Below, piece after piece: positions 56,101 through 64,000 of a stretch of DNA of 64,000 bases. The notes below the pieces were generated by a model, which was not told where the DNA came from, did no database searches, and saw nothing but the letters and a program-made list of their open reading frames with translations. Within the stretch, counting starts at the first letter, position 1. Each line of letters opens with the position of its first letter. The DNA comes from Rhynchonema sp. JSB1_4. Its lineage: Eukaryota > Nematoda > Chromadorea > Monhysterida > Xyalidae. The position numbers and the translations under genes are program-made. The stretch covers positions 87,776-151,775 of the forward strand of contig JASAMV010005104.1 in NCBI GenBank assembly GCA_030248065.1, in the 5' to 3' direction.

Positions 56101-59100
56101 TAAAAGGCCGGTACCAATACTCCCTTTTAAAAAAGCGAGCAGTTTCTCTGTTGAAACAGCAGGTTTTTTGAAATTGTTTTTATGCATCTTTCGAAGAAGA
56201 TTTTTCAAGCAAGCTCGTCTGACTTGTGCTCGCACAAAGTTGCATCAGGCAACGCGTTCGGTAAAAGTTTAACTCTATTTGCTCACATGATAATACGTTT
56301 CAGGCTTTTGGCACGGTTTCATCGCATCGTTATCGGTAATTATCGTCAGCGAATTAGGTGACAAAACGTGGTTCATCGCAGCCATTCTTGCCATGCGACA
56401 TCCCAGACTCACTGTATTTTCTGGAGCTATCGCTGCTCTAGCGCTCATGACTGTATTGTCAGGTATGATCTGGTCATTGTGTTTTACGAAGTCCAACTAA
56501 CTGTTTCTCCCGATTTTTGGTGCAAAATTTTTGGCCGTCACACGTCATCCCATGTAGTCAATTTTTCTACACCCCATACCACGGATTCTATACTCGCGTG
56601 GTCGGAGGCGAACTTGTCACTTCATTGGGTGATAGAGATGTTGAGTCGCACGAAAGTTGCGCATTAGGAACACGGGACAATATACTTGCGGGCTGGAAAA
56701 AAACCGTTTTTTTTCGGAAAAAAAACCGTTTTTTTTCCGAGGCCTAGAAAAATACGTTTTTATTTTTCCGGAAATTTTTCCAAGTGGCAACTTTTGGAAA
56801 AAAACGGTTTTTTTCCAAAAATTTTCGAGAAATTTTCCAAGGTCGCGAAATGATGTTGTCAAAACCACTGTAAATCGGTCCTAAACAGTTCAACATGAGC
56901 AGTTTTTAATCTCCAAGTGCATTTTTAGCCGGTTTCAGACCATTGCCCGACAAAATTTCCTCCAAAATAGGCGTTTTTGGACCATGGGTATCCTTAAGTA
57001 CTGGAAAAATATTTGGAAAAAAACGGTTTTTTTCCAAAAATATATTTTGCGGAAAAATACGCAAGTATACGGGACAACGTTTATGCCAACCGAAATTGCG
57101 GCGACACCTCGGTCACATAGTGCGACCCAAACTAAAGTTATGAAGCCCCACCACATCCTTCCTAAAATTAGACGTGGTGCTTTACATTCCGCTCCATATT
57201 CTCAGCTTGCCTCGGCTGGGCGACGCAAATCATTCCGCGCACGCTCACCTACTACGTGTCGACAGCATTATTCGCGTTGTTTGGATTGAAAATGTTGAAA
57301 GAAGGATATTACATGTCACCCAATGAGGGACAAGAAGAGTACGAAGAGGCACAGGCAGAAGTGCAGAAGAAGGAGGACGAGGTTGGTTGATAAGAGTTTG
57401 GAGCTGGTCCGGACAGTTCCTTTCCAAGATCAAAAGTGACATTTCGCAAAAAAAGCAATTTTTCTGAATGCAACGGTGTCAGTCAACCATTTCTGGTTGA
57501 ACGGAGAATGATCATAAAAACGTCTGTCACATCAGATAAGCTTTTGGCATTTCGAAAAAACCGGCTGTTATGGTCGGAATAAGCTGTCCGGGCGCATGGG
57601 CTTTTTTAGATTAGACGTAGATGTCAAGTCTATAGTTGCCGAAAAACCGGTTCTTTATTTTTTGGAAAAAACCAAAAGACGGAAAATCGATAAAGGGCCG
57701 TAGTGTATTAGCATAGGGGAACCCAATACATGCGTTTTGGGCACATGTTTTGTGTGTTACTGACACCGCGCATGTGTTTTATAATGGTTCTGCTATGCCC
57801 AAAAACAAGCAATTACGGCGACTTTTACCGTATTGGATTCGGGTTTTGAAGTTCGTCCCTTATTCCGAAAAAATGCCGATTTCTTGAAAAAAAGCCTTTG
57901 GTCTCCGGTCAGCCTGGTTTTATTCGTTTTTTTTTCAGAAAAAACTTTTTTACGCGGCAGTTGTAGTCAAGTCACGTCGTCTTGTTGCGTTTATGCTTGA
58001 ATTAACTGGGCAACGGTATCAGGAGTTCAATTCAATTTGCATGCCTAATGGGTGGCCTTAGTTGTCTCACTCCCACACTAGAAGTACGATGACAAAATAT
58101 AAATGTCCTCACATTCATTTTTCAATTGCAGATGAGCGGAAAGGTAAATGATTCAATGTTGTGCCGATATCGACGATAATTTATCGTAGCCGTGTTGTCC
58201 GTCCAACTTTGGTGATGGCTTGTGTTTGACTGTTGTCGTGTCCTTCATACACTTCGGTTTCGTCACGTTATTTGGTCTGTTTGTTCTTTTTTGTGCACAA
58301 CCTTCATGTGAAGCTCAATCAACATCGCACAGGAAGCGGTCACGATTTTCGCCGACCATGGTGTGGTGATTCTTTATTTGGCCAAACATATTTTCGTGGC
58401 TATTGCCTTGCCAGTGATCGAAAATCAAGGAAACCGTGTTTGATTCACGTGCAGATGGCTCGCTCCGACTCTCAACCGGACGTTGAATTGGGCGGCCTCC
58501 GACCGGAGTCGAATTCGTGCTCAGCGATTCTCAGTTTTGTGTCCAAGATCTTCCTCGAGTCATTCACGTTGACATTTCTGGCCGAATGGGGTGATCGATC
58601 ACAAATCACAACCATCATATTGGCTGCCAGAGAGGTGCGTGCGTGTCTCATTGTCAGACTTGGTGGTCAGACTTACTCGAACAGTAAGATGTGCTAGAGG
58701 TGCTTTTTGGAGATCAGTTGGCCAGAGGCGTTCTCACTGACGAGTGCCAGCTCGCCCGTTTGTGAAAACAGGCCGAAACGGGCAAAACGCACTGCTGTTA
58801 CATTACTGTAATCAGAGGTCGCAATCGGGCCGGGTTTGGCCGGCCCGAGCCCCCAAATCGCCGGCCCGGCCCGAATTTTTGGCTCAGATTTTAACCCAAT
58901 TTTTGCGATTTTTTAACCTATTTTTTGGTTGAAAATTCGAAAATTCATTATTTTCCATGAAAAAGTCGTCAGATAGACAATACTGAATACTTACTTGCCG
59001 AATCCGTCAGAAATTTTAGTATTTTTGACAAAAAAATCCCTACTTTTTCAGTAAAATAAGTCACTTCAGAAGCTTCGGGCCGGCATGCCCGGCCCGGCCC

Positions 59101-59705
59101 GACCCTCCAAATCTCCGAAAGCCCAAAATCGCGGCCCGGCCCGACCCTCCAAATCTCCGAAAGCCCAAAATCGCGGCCCGGCCCGATTGCGACCTCTGCT
59201 GGTAATCCAGTCTAATAGCGTGACTTGTTGATGACGGGGTATACCTGTACTGACAATGACCTGTGCACCGATGGCAGCTGTCAGGACAGTATTTCACGAA
59301 ATTGAATTCATTCGGTGACGCGTGAAATAACTAGACCGGAAAGGGCAACAAATGATCGCGTGTGCTTGTGCTCGGTGAACGGACGGTTAAAACGTCAACA
59401 GAATCTCGATGATTGCAGGACGTTGTTGGCGTGTCGTTAGGTGGTACCCTTGGTCATGCCATATGCACCGGCATTGCTGTACTCGGCGGTCGGCTCGTCG
59501 CGCAGAGGATATCTGTACGGACTGGTAAGAAGATTCGACTTGAATTTTGCATTATCTTATTTGAATTTCCTGATAAAATTTGGTCACAACGTTCATCTGG
59601 CTGCAATACAAGCACAACATTCATCTGTTTTCAGTTACCCTGATCGGCGGTGTGGTCTTCATTCTGTTCGCAATGTCCGCGCTGGTGTTGAATCCAAATG
59701 ATTAA
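53116..59705 (+). CDS. TMEM165: TMEM165/GDT1-family Golgi cation exchanger, copy 1 (7 exons plus possible microexon)
   Basis: UPF0016/GDT1 proteins are Golgi Mn2+/Ca2+:H+ exchangers needed for glycosylation. Exons 53116-53238, 55763-55904, 56304-56462, 57206-57381, 58455-58634, 59419-59524 and 59635-59705 give about 318 residues, or 322 with the 12-bp microexon 58132-58143 (human 324). The N-terminus has a signal peptide (IPIVAFFLLVGLAWVSNGQ). The two family motifs are SELGDKT in exon 3 and EWGDRS in exon 5, with HAICTGIAVLGGR and a short C-terminal helix ending LVLNPND. The start could be the second Met (53119). Introns carry elements at 54139-54566, 55052-55457 and 58813-59198; 56681-57069 is also intronic. 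Confidence 0.94.
53869..53896. repeat. Short perfect hairpin in TMEM165 intron 1
   Basis: GCACAGACACCA and TGGTGTCTGTGC form a 12-bp stem with a 3-4 base loop. The function is unknown and chance occurrence is possible. Confidence 0.4.
54139..54566. mobile_element. hAT-like element with GGATACCGGATACCC repeats in TMEM165 intron 1
   Basis: CAGTGGTGTCGTTGGG..CCCAACGACACCACTG lies between CACTGCGG copies (54131-54138, 54567-54574). The central stem is CTTGCGCTAGCAAGCGATTT. It has the same ends as 52194-52612 but a different subterminal repeat. Confidence 0.9.
55052..55457. mobile_element. TA-flanked CCGTAAAACCTAAAATAC element in TMEM165 intron 1
   Basis: A near-identical copy of 41212-41628, complete with both ends and TA flanks. 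Confidence 0.82.
56681..57069. mobile_element. hAT-like element with AAAACCGTTTTTTTCC repeats in TMEM165 intron 3
   Basis: TATACTTGCGGG..CGCAAGTATA lies between CGGGACAA copies (56673-56680, 57070-57077). It is a relative of 37077-37463. A further region of similar GGAAAAAACC motifs, without clear ends, is at about 57630-57960. Confidence 0.85.
58132..58143 (+). other. Candidate 12-bp microexon of TMEM165
   Basis: CAATTGCAG precedes and GTAAATG follows ATGAGCGGAAAG. The 12 bases are phase 0 on both sides and would add MSGK in the cytosolic linker between the two halves. This is supported by splice-site form only. Confidence 0.4.
58813..59198. mobile_element. Short element A relative in TMEM165 intron
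   Basis: CAGAGGTCGCAATCGG (58813) to CGATTGCGACCTCTG (59198), with GGCCCGGCCC arms. The flanks CTGTAAT and CTGGTAAT resemble each other but are not identical. Confidence 0.72.
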
Positions 59706-61230
59706 GACTGTTCCAAAATTTTATTTAGCGTAACGGCGCCTCTTATTTATTGTTAGGTAGGATTGTAATGATTGTGCACCCTCGTTGAACTAGATGATTG
59801 AACTGCAGTTGATCAATTTGTTTTTTGTTTGATGAATCCTTTCCTGTTTCTGTCTAATCATATGCTTGGAATTTTCGTTCTCGGCTGTGATATGTACAGT
59901 ATGCTGCAATTGAAATGAGAGAATGTCTTCTGGCGAACTTCGAATTGTTTATTTATCAGCTACCAAACTCAAAGACCAATGTGCCTAAACGTGCCGTGAT
60001 GCGTGATTTATGTGTATTTTATGTGATACCTGTGTGGCAGCGCTGTTTTCTTATCAAATTCAACAAACGTAGGCATTTTTTTGAAGTTTGCACAACTGCG
60101 CAGTGATTAATTTTGCTTAAAAATAATCGAAGTTTGAGTTTTCTGCATGGTAACTGGTCTACTATTTACTATTGTACTTGTACAGGTGTGTTAGTTTAGG
60201 GACAATCGTATTCTTGGGTTGCGTTGTTGTTAGTGCAGTGTATTTTTTTTATTTGTAACTTATACTTGTTTTGAAGTACACAGACCATGGAGTTCTATTT
60301 TCGCCACTGTTTTATCCAGTATTTTATTTATTCAAGTCTTTGTTATCTGTATTACTGCTGTCTGTAACCTACTGTTATCGCGTTTTGGTTATCTTGTCGC
60401 CAGTTGCAAAACTTTATGGTTTTTGTGACTCTAATATAATAATCCAACTCAACAGCATTGGTTTCGTGTTTTCGTTCCTATTTCTTCGGTATTGTTCTTC
60501 CCAAACGCCGTTTGGTCTGGTCTGTTCTCACTTGTTGGTTTCGCTGTACTGATTGATTCTGTGATCCTATGGTATTGGTGTAAAATGGTGAAAAATACTT
60601 CGTCGGAATGACCACATGGCGCACATTCAGCGGTTGGCCTTCCCGCGTCGGTTTTCTACCGATTATTGTTGTTTCGAAATGTCTCTCATGTTCCATGTTA
60701 TGGTTGTCGTGTTTTGTCACCCCGGCCACAAGGACTGAGACCCTCATGGCAATGCGCTGTTTCACACTTCCATTCTGCTGTTTGCTTTTCTCTTTGGGTG
60801 ACCTTGTCTGTCCTAAGGCAGTTTCAGCAAACTTGGCGGTCTTTATTGCGATGAACCGGCATTTCAGTTTCAGAGAACCGTGAAGTGCACTTGGTTCGCT
60901 TGGATCATTGCAGCATCCAGTGCTTCAGCGATGGCTGGGAAACAACCAGACTCGAAACTGACCCAAGCGAAAGCAAGTGGTTTGAAGAAAACCAGTGGTC
61001 TGCCGAAACAGTTGAGAGTTTGGGAGGCAGGGAAATCCCAGGTCAGCTCTTTGCGTCTCTGTTTTGTCCCATGGGCGCTGTTGTTACGGAGCAAAAAAGT
61101 CAACAATGTGCTGCAACAGTAGGGCCGGGTGGTCTTCAATCACAACCTGCTTCAGAATCAATGTTGCTTCGCTGTTGGTTGCTCACTCGCTCTCGGTCCA
61201 TCGCCGTAAAGTGACAGTGAATGAACAGCG
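59706..61230. other. Region between the two TMEM165 genes
   Basis: Mostly AT-rich DNA. The ORF at 60880-61122 begins with a signal-like stretch and has a possible donor near 61040, but it matches nothing I know. No gene is called. Confidence 0.35.
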
Positions 61231-63997
61231 ATGCGACGAGCTACTCCCATTGACGTAATCGCCTTGTTAATTGGTATCGCTTCGGTGACGACCTGCCAAA
61301 CTGCAGCGTCGTCCTCCGCACATACGACGACAGATTCCAGCTCTAAATCGGTTGGTTTGGCTCTGATAGTATGTATGAGTTGAGGCAACTGAAACATTTA
61401 AAAAATATCAGCATGTTGCCTCCATGCAACAGAGAGCCGAATCGGGTGACTCACGAAAACAAGCACCGCCGGGCGGACGAAATGGTAATAATAATGGGCA
61501 CGACTATGGCAAGGCCGATCCGGACGTGGTCCATTTGGTGAAAAACGCCAGGGAGCTCGCCGATACACCATTTGGTTGGGCCTTTCAACACCCTGCGACA
61601 GGTTTTCTTTTCTACTCACATTCTTTTTATCAAAGCAAAGTTGGCTATCTGATTGAACACTGCGCGATTCGTTTTTGATCTATGGGTGTTTCATGATTTA
61701 CTGATGGTTTTGTCATGTCAGAAGACCCACGTAAATTTGCTCAGTAAGGTGTAAAGCAGGACTTACAGTGCGTCTCAACACACTTTTGAAATCCCGAAAC
61801 GACATAAATGCGTGGTCAACAGTTCCGTATCCAAAAGTATTTCGCCGCCTATTTTTTTGATCAGGTGGACATTTTCGTGTCCCATTCGGAGCTTCCGATC
61901 AATCCTACAGTTGCTGTTGGGGGTGTTTTTGACACTCGTTGCCAGATTTGTAAAGTGCACGGCAGCTTGCTGCAGCCCAACTGGCTGGCATGCGGTTCAT
62001 GCTGTTTACGGATCACGCAACGCTGTTGAAAAATGTTTAGAGGTATTTTTGTCATATCATAAATCCTTGCAGGCTTCTGGCGCGGTTTCATCGCCTCCTT
62101 CTCAGTTAGTATCGTCAGTGAGTTGGGTGATAAAACGTGGTTCATCGCAGCCATTCTCAGCATGCGACATCCCAGACTCACCGTGTTCTCGGGCGCCGTT
62201 GTTGCACAATCGCTCATGACTGTATTGTCCGGTTTGTTGGCGTTATTCGATTATAATCTATAATAATTATATAAATATTATTTTCGTAGTGATGGGGTTC
62301 TGATCAAGTAGTTCCGACAGACGAAAGTAAAAAGGGACAAAATTCATGCATACTGAGCGTGAACCGACGTTTCTTCGCTGGCTTCGTGGGTCAGTTGCCT
62401 GAAGGCTACCAGGGAAGTAAAATTTCCGCGTCCATTGAGTAAAAGTGTGTTATGTGAGCATTTGTCCACGAACAGTTGTAATATCTGAACGACGGACCTA
62501 TTCCATTACATTTAAATTTTTCGCGTTTGAATTACTCGCCATCCTCAAAATACATTGCTAGATTATGATATACGGGCGCGAATCCTTCCACACCCAACCA
62601 GGGTTTTTTTTGCCATTTTTACTGGGTCATTGAGCCAGTAAGAATTTGAAATGAGCCAGTAGATTTTTGCAAATGAGCCAGTTAGCAGTCCCAGCCCAGG
62701 AAGCACTTTCCAAAGGGAACAAAAACAGCCCAAAAATCGAAAAATTTCTGCGCTTCGCGCGTTTGTTGTCACTTGTCATCTGGTTGTGTGATCAGCAGAA
62801 CGTGCAGTCTTGTTGTGTTGGCATGCGCAAAGCAGTATGTTGTCCTATAGTGACAACTAGAACTTCATCGGAAATGTACCAGTAACTGGCTTCCACTAGC
62901 TTGCGGATTCGACGAACGTAAGTCCAACTAATGACTCAGTATTTGCTCAGTATCAGTAGAGGGTCCGAAACTATATATGCAGCTTTAGACCACTCTATTA
63001 TTATAAAAATTGCTAACATTTATAAAAAACTAAATAAAACACTGCTACACACTCCTTCACAGGATATTTAATGGCTCAATCTTGAGACACAACTCATATG
63101 ATGGAATGCGTTCTCTGTTGGTAACCGAAGTGGGATACAAACTGCACTGTGCAGACCACAGGCAAAAAGTTGTATAAAACACTTCAAAATTGACCTTTTC
63201 TTAGCAATCAGTGGTGTAAAATGTAAAAATTTCGCGCTGCGCGCGATTACCGTGTATTTTTAGGCAATAATACCATCTTTAGCATCAGAAGGCATCAAAA
63301 ACACAATATAGTAGTGCTAAAACAACTTATTTTACCCCATTTTCAAGTGAGCCAGTAGGTTTCAAAATGAGCCAGTAGATTTTGTCAAATGGGCCTGTAA
63401 TGAGCCAGCGGCTCATTTTGAAAAAACCCTGCACCCAACCCCAGGGGCGACCGCTTTCCCGCGGAAACTACAATGGTCAGATTCACACCTCGCCAATTTA
63501 TTCACACGACGATTTGCAGCTTGCTTCGGCTGGGCGATGCAGATCATGCCACACACACTCACCTGCTATGTGTCAACGACGCTGTTCACATTGTTTGGAT
63601 TGCAAATGTTGAAGGAAGGATATTACATGTCAGCTGACGAAGGTCTGGAAGAGTACGAAGAGGCACGGGCTGAAGTGCAGAAGAAGGAGGACGAGGTCAG
63701 TTGATTCCTGCCTGAATTTACTTGAAGGAGCTTTGTCCAAGGATTAAGTGCGGGCAGGCGGTAGGGGGGGTGGTAAGTGTACATAGTCGTGGTCTAAACC
63801 TCGCAAGGCAGAATGCACCCCTTGACCTCTATGATTCGCAGCTGGCTCGTTCCACCGACAATCCTGCACATCCAAATTCGTGCTCGGCGCTGTTCAGTTT
63901 TGTATCCAAGGTCTTCCTCGAGTCATTCACGTTGACATTTCTGGCCGAATGGGGTGATCGATCACAAATCACAACCATCATATTGGCTGCCAGAGAG
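61231..63997 (+). CDS. TMEM165: TMEM165/GDT1-family copy 2, 3' end beyond window (5 exons seen)
   Basis: Tandem paralogue of the preceding gene. Exons 61231-61350, 61433-61574, 62073-62231, 63520-63695 and 63842-63997 have the same phases as copy 1. The signal peptide region has diverged (VIALLIGIASVTTCQ). Exon 2 is nearly identical at DNA level to copy 1. SELGDKT and EWGDRS are intact. Differences cluster in exon 4 (MQIMPHTLTCYVSTTLFTLF). The last two exons lie beyond the window, and the sequence ends just after the GT donor. Intron 3 holds a hAT-like element (62599-63431). Confidence 0.92.
62599..63431. mobile_element. hAT-like element with GAGCCAGTAG repeats in TMEM165 copy 2 intron 3
   Basis: CAGGGTTTTTTTTGCC..AAAAAACCCTG lies between CACCCAAC copies (62591-62598, 63432-63439). 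GAGCCAGTA motifs repeat near both ends. CG-rich stems sit at about 62750 (TGCGCTTCGCGC) and about 63233 (CGCGCTGCGCGCG). Confidence 0.85.
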
Positions 63998-64000
63998 GTT

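Noticed and set aside
60271..60883. Hydrophobic ORF (60271-60552) and neighbouring ORFs as a membrane protein gene
   Set aside because: AT-rich sequence gives hydrophobic translations by chance; no conserved motif, start context or splice structure.

Overview
The window is genomic DNA from an intron-rich animal. It reads as an invertebrate and most likely a nematode. The evidence for that is conserved metazoan genes split by spliceosomal introns, several blocks of TTAGGC-like (nematode telomere-type) repeat, two FkbM-type methyltransferase genes and a casein-kinase-like gene start. The species cannot be named from the sequence. Exon coordinates were built by hand from GT..AG sites, reading-frame phase and remembered human homologues; no search or transcript data were used.

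Gene layout. (+) CDC73/parafibromin 2701-6766; (+) TTC5/STRAP 7199-12546; (+) GUCD1-like 13575-15313; (+) FkbM methyltransferase copy 1 17826-19557, a PEX12 3' pseudogene fragment 19898-20420 and a broken LINE about 20446-21735; (+) FkbM copy 2 22381-24237; (-) PEX12 24590-28046; (-) SCOC 29206-31046 (5' end missing); (-) EI24 33039-35676 (5' end tentative); (-) start of a casein-kinase-like gene 45834-46246; (+) TMEM165 copy 1 53116-59705 and a tandem TMEM165 copy 2 61231 to the window end. These are mostly housekeeping genes (Paf1 complex, p300/JMY cofactor, peroxisome import, autophagy/ER, Golgi ion exchange) with no shared pathway. Tandem duplication has doubled FkbM and TMEM165.

Between and inside the genes the DNA is dominated by short non-autonomous DNA transposons, often nested several deep. 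I could delimit about 19 by their inverted ends. About 15 of these have an exact or one-mismatch 8-bp direct repeat on each side, which is the hAT signature. A second type with ends CCGTAAAAACCTAAA sits between TA dinucleotides. Different families carry different ends and family-specific subterminal repeats (TTGCAAGGTACC, CTACCTACTGTACC, TACCCGCCCC, GGCCCGGCCC, ATTGGTATTGGG, GTGTCGG, GGATACC, GAGCCAGT). Many nevertheless share one central motif, a CGCGCG..CGCGCG palindrome followed by ATTTTT. No transposase ORF is visible. The densest pile-ups are 1-2452, 35960-40851 and 46507-52620.

Other structure: a 1.1-kb near-perfect palindrome (15830-16914), three inverted-repeat elements with TTAGGC-like cores, a 236-bp tandem array (about 42690-43580) and three related foldback elements (12780-12983, 44825-45050, 45177-45776).
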